64,000 nt of DNA from an uncultured Bacteroidales bacterium (GTDB taxonomy: Bacteria > Bacteroidota > Bacteroidia > Bacteroidales > UBA932). Positions 45,888 through 56,118 of the stretch are shown one piece after another; position 1 is the first letter of the stretch; each line of letters opens with the position of its first letter. Under the pieces are notes generated by a model, which was not told the DNA's origin, did not search any database, and saw only the letters and a program-made list of their open reading frames with translations. The stretch lies in NCBI GenBank assembly GCA_944326355.1, contig CALVDO010000001.1, positions 186,001 to 250,000 of the forward strand, read 5' to 3'. The position numbers and the translations under genes are program-made.

Positions 45888-46895
45888 TTATACAGTCTTT
45901 TTCTTGGGTTCAATATTATACTTGGTAACATCCATTCCGAATGAAAGCTTCATCTTCTCAACCAGAAGATCGATCTCGTTGAGCGACTTGCGTCCGAAGT
46001 TTCTGAACTTCATGAGCTCAGATCTCGAGTATGACACAAGGTCAGCGAACGTGTCGATGTCGGCCGCCTTCAGACAATTGTAGGCCCGCACTGAAAGCCC
46101 CATGTCAGAAAGCTTGGTGAGAAGCAGATGCCTCATGCGGAGCGACTCCTCGTCAAGTTCCTTGGACTCTGACTCCACAGCACTCTCAAGAGAGAGCTTC
46201 TTCTCGTCCGTGAACAGCTTGAAGTGGTAGATGAGGATGTTGGCAGCCTCCTGAAGAGCCATCTTCGGAGAGATAGACCCGTCTGTGACGATCTCAAGGG
46301 TCAGTTTCTCGTAATCGGTCTTCTGTTCCACGCGCCAGTTCTCTACCGTCCAGTTCACGTTCTTGATAGGAGTATAGATGGCGTCTACCGGAATTGTTCC
46401 GATAGGCGTGTCGGGATCCCTGTTCTCCTCTGCAGGGACAAAGCCGCGTCCCTTGCCGATTGTGAGCGAGATCTCAAGCTTCACCGCAGTCTCCAGAGAA
46501 CAGATGTGGAGTTCCGGATTCAACACCTTGAAAGAAGACAATCCCTTTGAAATATCCTCTGCGGTAAACTCCTGCTTGCCGCTGATCACGATGTTTGCCA
46601 CCTCAGAGTCCACAGTTTCCACCATCCTTTTGAATCTCACCTGCTTGAGGTTGAGAATGATGTCCTGCATCCCCTCGATCACGCCCGGAATCGTCGCGAA
46701 CTCCTGGTCCACGCCGCCGATCCGGATCGAATTGATGGCAAAGCCTTCCAGAGAAGACAACAATATCCGGCGGAGCGCGTTGCCGATGGTCTGTCCGTAC
46801 CCAGGCTCAAGCGGCCTGAATTCGAAGCGCCCAACGGTATCGGTCCCTTCGAGCATTATCACCTTGTCCGGCTTCTGAAATGCTAAGATTGCCAT
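45888..46895 (-). CDS. rpoA: DNA-directed RNA polymerase alpha subunit
   Basis: Assembles the RNA polymerase core through its N-terminal domain (about 1-235) and contacts DNA and activators through the C-terminal domain (about 255-325; [20 protein letters not shown] and the [13 protein letters not shown] helix-hairpin). Full length at 335 aa. It follows rpsD by 27 nt and precedes rplQ by 2 nt, the usual alpha-operon order. Confidence 0.98.
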   Translation of the reverse strand: MAILAFQKPDKVIMLEGTDTVGRFEFRPLEPGYGQTIGNALRRILLSSLEGFAINSIRIGGVDQEFATIPGVIEGMQDIILNLKQVRFKRMVETVDSEVANIVISGKQEFTAEDISKGLSSFKVLNPELHICSLETAVKLEISLTIGKGRGFVPAEENRDPDTPIGTIPVDAIYTPIKNVNWTVENWRVEQKTDYEKLTLEIVTDGSISPKMALQEAANILIYHFKLFTDEKKLSLESAVESESKELDEESLRMRHLLLTKLSDMGLSVRAYNCLKAADIDTFADLVSYSRSELMKFRNFGRKSLNEIDLLVEKMKLSFGMDVTKYNIEPKKKTV

Positions 46896-46922
46896 GTCTG
46901 TTCTTTTTTAAGGTGTTAATTA

Positions 46923-47525
46923 TTACTTGGAGTACAACTCGACGATAAGCTGCTCGTTGATGTTCTCCGGAATCTCCGCCCTGACCGGGAAGTTGAGGTA
47001 TCTGCCGGTAAGCGTCTTGGAGTCAAACTCAAGCCATGAGTATCTGGCCGAGGAAGCGACACTGTTCTGAATCACCTCCAGACTCTTGGATCTCTCTCTT
47101 ACTGCTACGATGTCACCCGGCTTAACTGTTGCGGACGGGATGTTGCAGACCACTCCGTTGAGAGTGATGTGACAGTGTGAAACAAGCTGCCTTGCCGCCG
47201 GCCTCGAAGGAGCGATGCCGAGACGGTAAACGATGTTGTCAAGACGAGACTCGAGAAGAACGATGAGGTTCTCACCCTTCTGCCCCTTCATGCGGGAAGC
47301 CTTCTCGTAAGTGTTACGGAACTGCCTCTCAAGCACACCGTATGTATATTTCACTTTCTGCTTTTCCTTCAGCTGAGTACCGTACTCTGAGGTCTTCTTG
47401 CGCTTGCGGGACAGACCGTGCTGTCCTGGAGGATAGTTTCTTTTCTCAAAGTACCTGTCTGTTCCGAAAATCGGCTCTCCGAACTTGCGGGCGATTTTTG
47501 TTTTTGGTCCAGTATATCTTGCCAT
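46923..47525 (-). CDS. rpsD: 30S ribosomal protein S4
   Basis: Primary 16S rRNA-binding protein, 200 aa. The S4 domain is clear: [20 protein letters not shown] and [15 protein letters not shown]. The N terminus ([15 protein letters not shown]) has no zinc-binding cysteines. In many bacteria S4 represses its own operon; no binding structure was identified here. It sits 29 nt after rpsK. Confidence 0.98.
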   Translation of the reverse strand: MARYTGPKTKIARKFGEPIFGTDRYFEKRNYPPGQHGLSRKRKKTSEYGTQLKEKQKVKYTYGVLERQFRNTYEKASRMKGQKGENLIVLLESRLDNIVYRLGIAPSRPAARQLVSHCHITLNGVVCNIPSATVKPGDIVAVRERSKSLEVIQNSVASSARYSWLEFDSKTLTGRYLNFPVRAEIPENINEQLIVELYSK

Positions 47526-47554
47526 AGTAATCTGTCTTTAATCAAAATACGGAA

Positions 47555-47947
47555 TTAAACTTTACGACGGCCTTTTGGTCTGCAGCCATTGTGTGGCATT
47601 GGAGTGACGTCGATGATCTCCGTAACCTCGATACCTGCACCATGGATAGTCCTGATCGCTGACTCACGTCCGGCGCCAGGGCCCTTTACATACGCCTTCA
47701 CCTTGCGGAGTCCGAGGTCGTAAGCAGTCTTCGCAGCGTCTGCCGCTGCCACCTGAGCGGCATACGGAGTATTCTTCTTGGAACCCCTGAATCCGCTTTT
47801 GCCGGCAGATGACCAGCTGATGACCTGACCTACGCTGTTGGTGAGGGTCACGATAACATTGTTGAAGGTCGATGAAATATGGGCTTCGCCGTATGCTTCA
47901 ACCTTTACAACTCTCTTCTTGCTTGTCGTTGTTGTCTTCTTTGCCAT
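47555..47947 (-). CDS. rpsK: 30S ribosomal protein S11
   Basis: Platform protein of the small subunit, 130 aa. Conserved stretches include [48 protein letters not shown] and the C-terminal [18 protein letters not shown]. The N terminus is a short Thr/Lys-rich tail. It is 13 nt after rpsM in the usual rpsM-rpsK-rpsD-rpoA-rplQ order. Confidence 0.98.
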   Translation of the reverse strand: MAKKTTTTSKKRVVKVEAYGEAHISSTFNNVIVTLTNSVGQVISWSSAGKSGFRGSKKNTPYAAQVAAADAAKTAYDLGLRKVKAYVKGPGAGRESAIRTIHGAGIEVTEIIDVTPMPHNGCRPKGRRKV

Positions 47948-47960
47948 AATTCATCAGTTG

Positions 47961-48338
47961 TTATTTGGTCGCTTTCTTCTTGTTGGCAACTGTCTTCTTC
48001 TTGCCCTTTCTGGTGCGGGCATTGTTCTTTGTGCTCTGTCCGCGCACAGGAAGGCCGAGACGATGACGTATGCCTCTGTAGCAGCCGATGTCCATCAGAC
48101 GCTTGATGTTCATCTGGACAGCTGAACGGAGCTCTCCCTCGATCTTGTATTCCTGAGCGATGACGCCGCGGATGGCTGAAATCTGGTCGTCGTTCCAGTC
48201 ACCCACCTTGATGTCGTAATCGATGCCCAGCTGGGAAAGGATCTTCCTTGCCGAACTGCGCCCGATTCCGAAGATATAGGTAAGCCCTATCTCTCCTCTC
48301 TTGTTGTTAGGTAAATCAACACCGGCTATTCTTGCCAT
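47961..48338 (-). CDS. rpsM: 30S ribosomal protein S13
   Basis: Head protein that contacts the P-site tRNA and bridges to the large subunit; 125 aa. [20 protein letters not shown] at the start, the helix-two-turn-helix [17 protein letters not shown], and the basic tail [20 protein letters not shown] are all typical. It lies 34 nt after rpmJ. Confidence 0.98.
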   Translation of the reverse strand: MARIAGVDLPNNKRGEIGLTYIFGIGRSSARKILSQLGIDYDIKVGDWNDDQISAIRGVIAQEYKIEGELRSAVQMNIKRLMDIGCYRGIRHRLGLPVRGQSTKNNARTRKGKKKTVANKKKATK

Positions 48339-48372
48339 AATCTATACTATACTTTATTGTTATACAATGATG

Positions 48373-48489
48373 TTATCCCTGACGCATCTTGAATTTGGGA
48401 TTCTTCTTGCAGATCACGTAGAGACGGCCTTTGCGCTTTACGATCTTGCAGTCCTCACTGCGCTTCTTGATGGATGCCTTTACTTTCAT
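48373..48489 (-). CDS. rpmJ: 50S ribosomal protein L36
   Basis: A 38-aa protein, easy to miss because of its size. It reads [20 protein letters not shown], then [18 protein letters not shown], the L36 pattern. Of the four zinc ligands of the C+ type only two Cys remain (C14, C27), so it is of the zinc-independent or degenerate kind. It sits between infA and rpsM, its normal place. Confidence 0.95.
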   Translation of the reverse strand: MKVKASIKKRSEDCKIVKRKGRLYVICKKNPKFKMRQG

Positions 48490-48500
48490 TATCGTAATTT

Positions 48501-48719
48501 TTATTTGTATCTGAAAGAGATTCTTCCTTTTGTCAAATCGTAAGGTGACATTTCTACCTTAACCCTGTCCCCGGGCAGAATCTTGATGTAATTCATTCTC
48601 ATCTTTCCGGAGATGTGAGCAATTATCACGTGTCCGTTCTCCAACTCGACCTTGAACATCGCGTTGGGGAGAGTCTCTATGATGACTCCTTCCTGTTCTA
48701 TCGCTGACTGTTTTGGCAT
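48501..48719 (-). CDS. infA: Translation initiation factor IF-1
   Basis: OB-fold protein of 72 aa that occupies the ribosomal A site during initiation. It reads [20 protein letters not shown], then [20 protein letters not shown] and a C-terminal [11 protein letters not shown], a full-length match. It starts 19 nt after map and precedes rpmJ by 11 nt. Confidence 0.98.
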   Translation of the reverse strand: MPKQSAIEQEGVIIETLPNAMFKVELENGHVIIAHISGKMRMNYIKILPGDRVKVEMSPYDLTKGRISFRYK

Positions 48720-48738
48720 CGGTATATCACTTTATAAT

Positions 48739-49509
48739 TCAACGTTTTCCATTTTCGATATATTCAAAGGTAGACAGCTGCTCAGGGGCGCCTTTCCTGA
48801 CAACAACCGTAAGCTCGAAATGCGCTGACTTCCTCCGGTCAGCGGTATGCACCTCCCAGCCGTTGTCGGCGAGATACACACCCCTAGTCCCGGCGTTGAT
48901 CATCGGTTCGATGCATATCGTCATTCCGTCGGTGAGCTTTGCGCCTCTACCCTTGTGCCCGTAGTTCGGCACTCCCGGGTTTTCGTGCATCGCCTTCCCG
49001 ATTCCGTGTCCCTCCAGTTCGCGGACTACGGAGAACCCGAATGACTCGACATACGATTGTACCGCGTGTCCTATGTCGCCTGTCCTGTTTCCATGAACAG
49101 CCTCGGCAATTCCTCTGTATAGAGACTCTTTCGTGACGTCCAGAAGCTTCCGGGTCTCGGCGTCCACCTCCCCGACAGGGAAGGTGTAGGCCGAATCACC
49201 GTTATAGCCTTTGTAGAGCGTTCCGCAGTCCACAGAAACGATGTCGCCTTCCTTAAGCACGTAATCCGATGGGAATCCATGCACGACTACATCATTGACA
49301 GAAATGCAGAGAGCTGCAGGAAAGCCTTCGTAACCGAGGAAGCTCGGAATAGCTCCGTGATCCCGGATAAAGGTCTCGGCCACCCTATTCAACTCGAGAG
49401 TCGTCACACCTGGGGCGACCGCCTTACCGACCTCCGCCAATGTCTTCGAGACGAGAATCCCGTTCTCGCGCATCAGCTCTATCTCTTCTTCAGTCTTCGG
49501 CTTTACCAT
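48739..49509 (-). CDS. map: Methionine aminopeptidase, type I
   Basis: Removes the N-terminal Met from nascent proteins. The 256-aa protein has the five metal ligands in their usual settings: Asp in SVDCGTLYKGYNGDSAYTF (two Asp), His in ELEGHGIGKAMHENP, Glu in CIEPMINAG and the terminal Glu in HFELTVVV. It begins KPKTEEEIELMRENGILVSK. It is 22 nt downstream of secY, an order common in spc operons. Confidence 0.97.
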   Translation of the reverse strand: MVKPKTEEEIELMRENGILVSKTLAEVGKAVAPGVTTLELNRVAETFIRDHGAIPSFLGYEGFPAALCISVNDVVVHGFPSDYVLKEGDIVSVDCGTLYKGYNGDSAYTFPVGEVDAETRKLLDVTKESLYRGIAEAVHGNRTGDIGHAVQSYVESFGFSVVRELEGHGIGKAMHENPGVPNYGHKGRGAKLTDGMTICIEPMINAGTRGVYLADNGWEVHTADRRKSAHFELTVVVRKGAPEQLSTFEYIENGKR

Positions 49510-49531
49510 CTTCCATTGAAATTTATCGAAA

Positions 49532-50872
49532 CTACATTCCGGAACGGCCTTTCAGACGCCCGGTCTTCATCAAACCGTCATAATGACGCATGAGCAGATG
49601 ACTTTCAATCTGCTGGAGAGTATCCAGAACCACTCCCACGAGAATCAGGAGGGATGTACCTCCGAAGAAGCTCGCAAACTGGTTGTTTACTCCGCACAGC
49701 ATCGCAAATGCAGGCAGGATGGCGATCAGTCCGAGGAAGAAGGAACCCGGCAGGGTCACTCTCGACATGATTGAGTCAAGATACTCCACTGTCTTCTTTC
49801 CAGGTTTTACGCCCGGGATGAAGCCGCCGCTCTTCTTCAGTTCCTCTGCCATCATCGTCGGATTGACTGTGACGGCCGTATAGAAATAAGTGAACACCAC
49901 CACCAGGAAGAAGAAAATGAGGTTATACCAGAATCCGGTATAATTGCTCAGAGTGGCGGCGAGTCCTCTTGTCGCGTCGAATTTTCCGAATATCAGCGGG
50001 AAAAGCATGATAGCCTGCGCAAAGATGATAGGCATCACACCGGCCGCATTGATTTTAAGCGGAATGAAGTTGCGCTGTCCTCCGACATACTGTCTGTTGC
50101 CTATGATTCGCTTGGCATACTGGATAGGAACTCTTCTCGTCGCCTGCACAAGGGCGATCGCTGCGACAAATACGAAGAAGAGGATAATAAGCTCAACCAC
50201 AAGAAGAAGCAGGCCTCCGGTAGTAGAGTTGACCTTCTCTCCGATCTCTGCGGTGAGGGCATAAGGCAGACGGGCGATGATTCCCACCATGATGATGAGA
50301 GATATACCGTTTCCTATGCCTCTGTCAGTTATGCGCTCGCCGAGCCACATCACGAACATGGTGCCGCCTATGAGAATGACGGTCGATACGAGATTGTAGA
50401 CGAACGAACTCCATCCGAGTCTGTTGATAGCGAGAAACGCCTCCTGCGGAATCTGGCTGTGGAGATTGGCCATGTAGGCCGGTCCCTGGATGCAGAGGAT
50501 CACGATGGTGAGATAGCGAGTAAGCTGATTCATCTTTCTGCGTCCGCTCTCGCCCTCCATCTGAAGTTTCTTGAAGTATGGAACGAAGACGCCGAGAAGC
50601 TGGATCACGATTGACGCAGAAATGTACGGCATCACACCCAATGCAAAGATCGAGGCATTGCCGAACGCTCCTCCGGAAAACATGTTCAGCAGGCCGACAA
50701 GGCCTGAGGACGACGTGTCCTGCAGATTCGCGAGCATGGTCGAATCGATGCCCGGCAGCACAATGAAGCTGCCGAGTCGATAAACCAGCAGCAGGAGAAC
50801 CGTATACACGATTCTCTTGCGCAGCTCTTCAATCTTGAAGATGTTTTTTATTGTCTGTATAAACTTCTTCAT
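49532..50872 (-). CDS. secY: Protein translocase subunit SecY
   Basis: Channel-forming subunit of the Sec translocon in the inner membrane; 446 aa with ten TM helices. Characteristic features are the N-terminal RKRIVYTVLLLLVYRLGSFI, the plug-region FSGGAFGNASIFALGVMPYI, and the cytoplasmic loop QATRRVPIQYAKRI. It starts 2 nt after the rplO stop and is followed by map. Confidence 0.98.
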   Translation of the reverse strand: MKKFIQTIKNIFKIEELRKRIVYTVLLLLVYRLGSFIVLPGIDSTMLANLQDTSSSGLVGLLNMFSGGAFGNASIFALGVMPYISASIVIQLLGVFVPYFKKLQMEGESGRRKMNQLTRYLTIVILCIQGPAYMANLHSQIPQEAFLAINRLGWSSFVYNLVSTVILIGGTMFVMWLGERITDRGIGNGISLIIMVGIIARLPYALTAEIGEKVNSTTGGLLLLVVELIILFFVFVAAIALVQATRRVPIQYAKRIIGNRQYVGGQRNFIPLKINAAGVMPIIFAQAIMLFPLIFGKFDATRGLAATLSNYTGFWYNLIFFFLVVVFTYFYTAVTVNPTMMAEELKKSGGFIPGVKPGKKTVEYLDSIMSRVTLPGSFFLGLIAILPAFAMLCGVNNQFASFFGGTSLLILVGVVLDTLQQIESHLLMRHYDGLMKTGRLKGRSGM

Positions 50873-50874
50873 TT

Positions 50875-51324
50875 TTACTCGATTGTTGTTGCTTTGCCGC
50901 CGGCGGCCTCGATCTTCGCAACAGCTGACTTTGAGAAAGCGTTTGCTGTCACTTCAAGTTTGGCGGAAAGTTCTCCGTTGCCAAGAATCTTGACAAGATG
51001 CTTCTTTGATACGCATCCTGCCTCTGCGAGAGTGTCAAGATTGATGACAGTGACGCCGGTCTTCTCATGGAGAGCCTGAAGAACAGACACATTGATACCC
51101 TGATACTCAACCCTGTTCGGACTCGTGAAGCCAAACTTAGGAAGTCTTCTCTGGATAGGCATCTGTCCTCCCTCAAAGCCGATCTTGCGGGAATATCCGG
51201 AACGTGCCTGTGCTCCCTTGTGACCACGGGTGGACGTGCCGCCGTGGCCGGAACCTTCGCCGCGTCCGATTCTTTTCTCCCTGCCCTTTGAGCCGGCAGC
51301 GGGCTTAAGATTATGCAATTTCAT
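50875..51324 (-). CDS. rplO: 50S ribosomal protein L15
   Basis: Large-subunit assembly protein of about 149 aa. The start at 51324 (MKLHNLKPAAGSKGREKRIG) is chosen over the frame's upstream ATG at 51339 because a GGAGGAC ribosome site sits just before it and L15 normally begins this way. GHGGTSTRGHKGAQARSGYS is the family signature. It lies between rpmD and secY. Confidence 0.96.
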   Translation of the reverse strand: MKLHNLKPAAGSKGREKRIGRGEGSGHGGTSTRGHKGAQARSGYSRKIGFEGGQMPIQRRLPKFGFTSPNRVEYQGINVSVLQALHEKTGVTVINLDTLAEAGCVSKKHLVKILGNGELSAKLEVTANAFSKSAVAKIEAAGGKATTIE

Positions 51325-51340
51325 CTGTAAGTCCTCCAAA

Positions 51341-51520
51341 TTAAATTTCCTCTACTTTCACGAGGTGATGAACCTTCTCGATCATGCCTTTAGTGACTGG
51401 AGTAAGCTCAACCTCAACAGTGTGGTTCATTCTGTGGATGCCGAGAGACTGAAGATTTGCAATCTGCCTCTTGCTGGCCCCGTTCTTGCTCCTTATCTGA
51501 GTTACCTTTACTTTTGCCAT
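51341..51520 (-). CDS. rpmD: 50S ribosomal protein L30
   Basis: A 59-aa protein reading MAKVKVTQIRSKNGASKRQI at its start, then LGIHRMNHTVEVELTPVTKG, the L30 pattern. The frame could start at 51538, overlapping the rpsE stop as TAATG, but an AGGAGG site lies between the two ATGs and L30 usually begins at the second. Between rpsE and rplO. Confidence 0.95.
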   Translation of the reverse strand: MAKVKVTQIRSKNGASKRQIANLQSLGIHRMNHTVEVELTPVTKGMIEKVHHLVKVEEI

Positions 51521-51537
51521 TTCTCTCTTCCTCCTCA

Positions 51538-52056
51538 TTAACCTTTAAAAACTCTGCTCATAGGGATTCCGCGGAGTCCGGCAACAGTATATGCATCCCT
51601 CATCTCGGCAAGTGCGGCCACAGTCGCCTTTACAAGATTGTGAGGGTTGGATGAACCTTTGGACTTGGCGAGCACATTGTGGATACCCACTGACTCGAAC
51701 ACTGCACGCATTGCACCTCCGGCCTTCACTCCGGTACCTGGAGCCGCAGGCTTCATGAATACCTTTGCACCGCCGAATTTGGCCTCCTGCTCGTGCGGAA
51801 TGGTTCTGTTGAGCACAGGAACCTTCACGAGATTCTTCTTTGCGTCCTCGATTCCCTTGGAAATCGCGGTAGTGACCTCATTAGCCTTTCCGAGACCATA
51901 ACCCACGACTCCGTTCTCGTCTCCGACCACAACAATGGCAGCGAAGCTGAAGTGACGGCCTCCTTTCGTGACCTTGGTCACTCTCTTGATGGCTACCAAT
52001 CTGTCTTTCAACTCAAGATCAGATGTCTTAACTCTTTTTACGTTTGTATTTGCCAT
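51538..52056 (-). CDS. rpsE: 30S ribosomal protein S5
   Basis: Small-subunit accuracy protein, 172 aa. The S5 double-strand RNA-binding domain is [20 protein letters not shown] followed by the [20 protein letters not shown] loop; the C-terminal domain contains [20 protein letters not shown]. It follows rplR by 10 nt. Confidence 0.98.
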   Translation of the reverse strand: MANTNVKRVKTSDLELKDRLVAIKRVTKVTKGGRHFSFAAIVVVGDENGVVGYGLGKANEVTTAISKGIEDAKKNLVKVPVLNRTIPHEQEAKFGGAKVFMKPAAPGTGVKAGGAMRAVFESVGIHNVLAKSKGSSNPHNLVKATVAALAEMRDAYTVAGLRGIPMSRVFKG

Positions 52057-52066
52057 AGTCTCCTTA

Positions 52067-52429
52067 TTAGAAAATCAGGCCACCTTCACGGGCAGCTTCT
52101 GCCAAACTTTTAACTCTTCCATGATAGAGGTAACCGGCACGGTCGAACGAGATCGTGGTGATTCCTCTGGCGGCGGCACGCTCTGCGATGGCCTTTCCGA
52201 CGATGGCCGCAGCCTCTTTGCCGGATTTGCCCTTGCATGCTGCGGCAAGCTCCTTGTCATTTGAGGAGGCGGACACGAGGGTCATGCCCTTAGTGTCGTC
52301 CACAACCTGAACATAGATCTGCCTGTTGCTTCTGAATACGACCATTCTCGGCCTCTCAGCAGTACCGTTTATGACTTTGCGGATACGGTAGTGAATTCTT
52401 TTCCTTCTTTCTATCTTATTCAATGCCAT
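52067..52429 (-). CDS. rplR: 50S ribosomal protein L18
   Basis: 5S rRNA-binding protein, 120 aa. Typical elements: [20 protein letters not shown] with the [18 protein letters not shown] strand, and [20 protein letters not shown] near the end. It lies 14 nt after rplF. Confidence 0.98.
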   Translation of the reverse strand: MALNKIERRKRIHYRIRKVINGTAERPRMVVFRSNRQIYVQVVDDTKGMTLVSASSNDKELAAACKGKSGKEAAAIVGKAIAERAAARGITTISFDRAGYLYHGRVKSLAEAAREGGLIF

Positions 52430-52443
52430 AACTCTACCTCCTA

Positions 52444-53004
52444 TTATTTAGCGCCTGCCGATTTGCCTGCCTTGCGACGGAGCTGCTCGCCGACGAACTT
52501 GATACCCTTGCCCTTGTATGGCTCAGGCTTACGCAGTGAGCGGATCTTTGCCGCAACCTGTCCGATGAGCTGCTTGTCCGCGCTCTTGAGGACGAGAACA
52601 GGATTTGCTCCTTTCTTAACCGGTTCTGCTTCAGCCTTTACCTCAGCCGGAAGCATCATGTGTACATCATGTGAAAAACCGAGCGAAAACTCAAGGATCT
52701 GGCCTTTGACGTCCACGCGATAACCCACACCGACAAGCTCCTGCCTGATGGTGTAACCCTCAGACACACCCACAACCATATTGTGGATCAACGCACGGTA
52801 AAGTCCGTGGAGAGAACGGTGCTTCGGGAGATCAGTAGGACGTGTCACTTTGACTTCATTTCCCTCTACGGTCACGGTAATGTCCGAGTCAACCTTCTGA
52901 CTCAGCTCGCCGAGAGGGCCTTTAACCTTTACCACATTGCCGGGGAGAACCTCAACGGTCACCTTGGCAGGAAGGTGTACAGGCAGTTTACCAATTCTTG
53001 ACAT
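52444..53004 (-). CDS. rplF: 50S ribosomal protein L6
   Basis: Protein near the GTPase-factor site of the large subunit, 186 aa. Begins [20 protein letters not shown] and has the [20 protein letters not shown] duplication boundary and the C-terminal [17 protein letters not shown] short basic/Ala tail follows. It is 17 nt after rpsH. Confidence 0.98.
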   Translation of the reverse strand: MSRIGKLPVHLPAKVTVEVLPGNVVKVKGPLGELSQKVDSDITVTVEGNEVKVTRPTDLPKHRSLHGLYRALIHNMVVGVSEGYTIRQELVGVGYRVDVKGQILEFSLGFSHDVHMMLPAEVKAEAEPVKKGANPVLVLKSADKQLIGQVAAKIRSLRKPEPYKGKGIKFVGEQLRRKAGKSAGAK

Positions 53005-53021
53005 TATTCGTTTCCTTTAGA

Positions 53022-53417
53022 TTAATATACATAACATATCACCTCGCCTCCGACATTGAGGTCTCTTGCCTCCTTGTCGGTGATCACGCCCTTTGAAGTG
53101 GAAAGGATAGCGATGCCGAGTCCATTGAGCACACGCGGCATATTCTCCACGTCGGTGTATTTCCTGAGACCCGGCTTTGAGACGCGAACGATCTTCTTGA
53201 TGGCAGCCGTCTTGGTCTGAGGGTGATACTTCAGAGCGATCTTGATGGTGTTGAAAGGCTCGCCTTCAACGACCTTGTAGCTGAGGATGTAGCCCTTCTC
53301 ACAAAGTATCTTCGTGAGGGACACTTTCATCTTTGACGAAGGTATCTCGACAATCTTCTTGCCTGCGAGGTAAGCGTTGCGGATCCTTGTAAGATAATCT
53401 GCAATTGGATCAGTCAT
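53022..53417 (-). CDS. rpsH: 30S ribosomal protein S8
   Basis: 16S rRNA central-domain binder, 131 aa. Begins [20 protein letters not shown]; has [20 protein letters not shown] and the C-terminal [21 protein letters not shown]8 represses the spc operon in E. coli by binding mRNA. Here a structured 97-nt spacer precedes rpsH; whether it is an S8 target is unknown. Confidence 0.98.
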   Translation of the reverse strand: MTDPIADYLTRIRNAYLAGKKIVEIPSSKMKVSLTKILCEKGYILSYKVVEGEPFNTIKIALKYHPQTKTAAIKKIVRVSKPGLRKYTDVENMPRVLNGLGIAILSTSKGVITDKEARDLNVGGEVICYVY

Positions 53418-53435
53418 TGTCTTGTCTTTTTTTTA

Positions 53436-53511
53436 ACAGAACCCGGCGCACGACGCGCCCGATATCCGAATTGTTTGTTGATTATGATTATTGTGTTTAA
53501 GAGTGTTCTGT
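53436..53511 (-). promoter_or_regulatory. Structured spacer between rpsN and rpsH
   Basis: ACAGAAC and GTTCTGT (53436-53442 and 53505-53511) can pair, enclosing a GC-rich hairpin (GGGCGCGTCGTGCGCC on the minus strand). It lies in the longest gap of the spc part of the operon, immediately before rpsH. Confidence 0.4.
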
Positions 53512-53514
53512 CCA

Positions 53515-53784
53515 CTACCAGCTGGCCTTCTTGACACCAGGTATGAGGCCGTTGCTCGCCATCTCGCGGAACTGGATGCGGCTTATGCCGAACTTGCGCA
53601 TGTAGCCTCTCGGACGTCCCGTGAGGGAGCAGCGATTGTGGAGGCGGCATGGAGAGGAGTTCTTAGGGAGCTTGTCAAGAGCTGCCCAGTCTCCGGCTTC
53701 CTTGAGAGCCTTCCTCTTCGCGGCATACTTTGCGACAAGTCTTTCACGCTTGATTTCGCGGGCTTTCATTGATTCCTTTGCCAT
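53515..53784 (-). CDS. rpsN: 30S ribosomal protein S14
   Basis: An 89-aa S14 of the long, zinc-free type. The C-terminal block [20 protein letters not shown] then [18 protein letters not shown] is diagnostic; only single, non-paired cysteines are present. It assembles into the 30S head. It lies 18 nt after rplE. Confidence 0.97.
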   Translation of the reverse strand: MAKESMKAREIKRERLVAKYAAKRKALKEAGDWAALDKLPKNSSPCRLHNRCSLTGRPRGYMRKFGISRIQFREMASNGLIPGVKKASW

Positions 53785-53802
53785 CTTATTCTCTTTTAGT
53801 TG

Positions 53803-54405
53803 TTATTTTTTCTTGAAAGGAAGACCGAATTCACGGAGAAGGGCATGAGCCTCTTCGTCAGTTCTGGCCGTTGTCACGAACGTGATCTCCATGCCGAGGA
53901 TCTTGGTGATCTTGTCGATGTCGATCTCCGGGAAGATGATCTGCTCCTTGATGCCGAGGGTATAGTTGCCCTTTCCGTCCATCTTCTCCGAAACTCCGTT
54001 GAAGTCCCTGATTCGAGGGAGGGAAATTCGGATGAGCCTCTCAAGGAATTCGTACATTCTTGTAGAGCGGAGAGTGACCTTTACTCCGATAGGCATTCCC
54101 TTACGAAGCTTGAAGTTGGAGATGTCCTTTCTTGAATGCGTTGCCACAGCCTTCTGACCAGCGATGGCGGTAAGCTCCTGCTGAGCGACCTCGACAAGCT
54201 TCTTGTCGGCCACAGCGTCACCGATTCCCTGGTTGATGGTGATCTTCACGAGCCTTGGAACCTGCATCACGGTCGTGTACGAAAACTCCTTCATGAGCTT
54301 CGGAACGATCTCGTCCCTATATACCTTCTTAAGAGTCGGGACATATCCCGCAGGCACAGCGGCAGTCACAGCCGCCTCAGCCGTATTCTTCTTTGTCTTT
54401 GCCAT
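53803..54405 (-). CDS. rplE: 50S ribosomal protein L5
   Basis: 5S rRNA-binding protein, 200 aa. An about 20-residue Ala/Lys-rich N-terminal extension precedes the core ([20 protein letters not shown]). The fingerprints [17 protein letters not shown] and [20 protein letters not shown] are present. The start codon directly abuts the rplX stop codon. Confidence 0.97.
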   Translation of the reverse strand: MAKTKKNTAEAAVTAAVPAGYVPTLKKVYRDEIVPKLMKEFSYTTVMQVPRLVKITINQGIGDAVADKKLVEVAQQELTAIAGQKAVATHSRKDISNFKLRKGMPIGVKVTLRSTRMYEFLERLIRISLPRIRDFNGVSEKMDGKGNYTLGIKEQIIFPEIDIDKITKILGMEITFVTTARTDEEAHALLREFGLPFKKK

Positions 54406-54723
54406 TTATTTGATCTCCTCTCCAGATTTTTTAGCGTAACGGACCTTCTTTCCATCCACAAACCTGTAGCCTATTCTCGTAGGACCTCCCTTTGAAGGGT
54501 CCACGAGCTGGAGGTTCGAAACATGGATCGGGGCCTCCTGCTTGATGATGCCACCCTGAGGATGCTTAGGATTCGGTTTGGTATGCTTGCTGACCATATT
54601 GACACCTTCGACGATCGCGCGATCCTTTTCAGTGATCATCTCAAGTACCCTGCCGGTCTTTCCCTTGTCGTTGCCGGCATTCACATATACGGTGTCACCT
54701 TTTTTGATATGAAACTTCTTCAT
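54406..54723 (-). CDS. rplX: 50S ribosomal protein L24
   Basis: Assembly-initiating protein of the large subunit, 105 aa. The KOW motif is [40 protein letters not shown] is also typical. It starts 11 nt after rplN. Confidence 0.98.
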   Translation of the reverse strand: MKKFHIKKGDTVYVNAGNDKGKTGRVLEMITEKDRAIVEGVNMVSKHTKPNPKHPQGGIIKQEAPIHVSNLQLVDPSKGGPTRIGYRFVDGKKVRYAKKSGEEIK

Positions 54724-54734
54724 GATTCTTGCTT

Positions 54735-55100
54735 TTAGAGGACCTCAGGTGCCAATGAAACGATTTTCATATAGTTCTCACGCAGTTCTCTGGCCACAGG
54801 CCCGAAAATACGGGTGCCGCGGACCTCGCCCTGATTGTTGAGAAGGACACAGGCGTTGTCATCGAAACGGATGTATGATCCGTCAGCCCTGCGGATTTCC
54901 TTTTTCGTACGAACGACCACAGCCTTTGACACTGAACCTTTCTTTGCGTCACCGCCAGGTATCGCACTCTTGACTGCAACGACGATCTTGTCTCCGACTC
55001 TTGCATAACGGCGACGGGTTCCCCCCAGCACACGGATGCAAAGCACTTCCTTAGCGCCGCTGTTGTCCGCCACCTGTAAACGTGTTTCCTGCTGTATCAT
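54735..55100 (-). CDS. rplN: 50S ribosomal protein L14
   Basis: Interface protein, 121 aa, beginning [20 protein letters not shown] and containing [20 protein letters not shown] and the C-terminal [19 protein letters not shown] full-length match. It lies 2 nt after rpsQ. Confidence 0.98.
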   Translation of the reverse strand: MIQQETRLQVADNSGAKEVLCIRVLGGTRRRYARVGDKIVVAVKSAIPGGDAKKGSVSKAVVVRTKKEIRRADGSYIRFDDNACVLLNNQGEVRGTRIFGPVARELRENYMKIVSLAPEVL

Positions 55101-55102
55101 TG

Positions 55103-55357
55103 TTACTTAACTTTTTCTACGATTTCTACTAATCTCCACCTCTTTGTCTTGCTCAGTGGACGGGTCTCCATGATGCGCACCCTGTCTCCCTCGCTGCACT
55201 CGTTCTTCTCATCGTGAGCGACGAACTTGGTGGTCTTCTTCATGAACTTGCCATAGATAGGATGCTTCTCCTTCGTAGCCACGGCAACGACTATGGACTT
55301 GTCCATCTTGTTGCTGACCACAACGCCTATTCTTTCCTTACGAAGATTTCTTTCCAT
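55103..55357 (-). CDS. rpsQ: 30S ribosomal protein S17
   Basis: OB-fold primary rRNA binder, 84 aa: [40 protein letters not shown] and [20 protein letters not shown] are typical. It lies 12 nt after rpmC. Confidence 0.98.
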   Translation of the reverse strand: MERNLRKERIGVVVSNKMDKSIVVAVATKEKHPIYGKFMKKTTKFVAHDEKNECSEGDRVRIMETRPLSKTKRWRLVEIVEKVK

Positions 55358-55369
55358 CAGACTCGATTT

Positions 55370-55564
55370 TTAATTCTGTTTCTCTTTTTCAGCAAGGATG
55401 GTCATCATGCGGGCGATGTCTTTCCTTGTCTTCCTGATCTTTGACGTATCCTCCAGCGGAGAGACCGCATGATTGATCTTCATCGTGTCGAGGGCAGCCT
55501 TCTCAGCCTCAATGCGCTCACGAAGCTCACCGACTGACATTTCTCGTATCTCGGACGCTTTCAT
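55370..55564 (-). CDS. rpmC: 50S ribosomal protein L29
   Basis: Two-helix protein at the tunnel exit, 64 aa: MKASEIREMSVGELRERIEA and TSKIRKTRKDIARMMTILAE match. Docking site for nascent-chain factors. It lies 18 nt after rplP. Confidence 0.97.
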   Translation of the reverse strand: MKASEIREMSVGELRERIEAEKAALDTMKINHAVSPLEDTSKIRKTRKDIARMMTILAEKEKQN

Positions 55565-55582
55565 TTCCTTCCTCCATTAACT

Positions 55583-56002
55583 CTATTCAACATAATCTCT
55601 GCGGACAACGAACTTGGTCGTCACAGGCAGCTTCTGCGCGCCGAGACGGAGCGCCTCCTTAGCGATCTCCATAGGAACTCCCTCAGCTTCGATGAGGATA
55701 CGTCCCGGAGTCACAGGACATACGAATCCCTCAGGATTACCCTTACCTTTACCCATTCGCACCTCTGCAGGCTTCTTGGTGTACGGCTTGTCAGGGAATA
55801 CGCGGATCCAGATCTTGCCCTCACGCTTCATGTAACGGACAACAGCCTGACGGGCAGCCTCGATCTGACGCCCCGTAAGCCAACAATTTTCCAAGGTCTT
55901 GATGCCGAAAGAGCCGAACACGAGCTGGTTGCCTCTCTGGGCAAGCCCTTTCATGCGGCCTTTCTGCTGCCTTCTAAACTTTGTCTTCTTCGGTTGTAAC
56001 AT
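55583..56002 (-). CDS. rplP: 50S ribosomal protein L16
   Basis: Peptidyl-transferase-centre protein, 139 aa from the ATG at 56002 ([20 protein letters not shown]). The frame is open to 56077 but those 25 extra residues are not L16-like. [20 protein letters not shown] and [17 protein letters not shown] are family signatures. It is the first gene of this operon; the usual upstream neighbour rpsC is absent and a promoter lies about 87 nt upstream. Confidence 0.97.
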   Translation of the reverse strand: MLQPKKTKFRRQQKGRMKGLAQRGNQLVFGSFGIKTLENCWLTGRQIEAARQAVVRYMKREGKIWIRVFPDKPYTKKPAEVRMGKGKGNPEGFVCPVTPGRILIEAEGVPMEIAKEALRLGAQKLPVTTKFVVRRDYVE

Positions 56003-56088
56003 CGTTCTATGCTTTAAAAATATTTTCCTACACCTTAAATCGCTGAGTAATAGCCGATTGGGCAGAATTATCCTCAATTAAGGGACTG

Positions 56089-56118
56089 CAAAGATAGTAA
56101 AAATTCCTTAAAAGCAAA
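56089..56118 (-). promoter_or_regulatory. Promoter of the rplP-rplQ operon
   Basis: On the minus strand TTTG (56115-56118), an 18-nt spacer and TATCTTTG (56089-56096) form a complete Bacteroidetes promoter. The leader to rplP is about 80 nt. Confidence 0.75.

Noticed and set aside
53414..53650. 78-codon frame across the rpsN-rpsH gap
   Set aside because: A frame-shifted shadow of rpsN running into the structured spacer.
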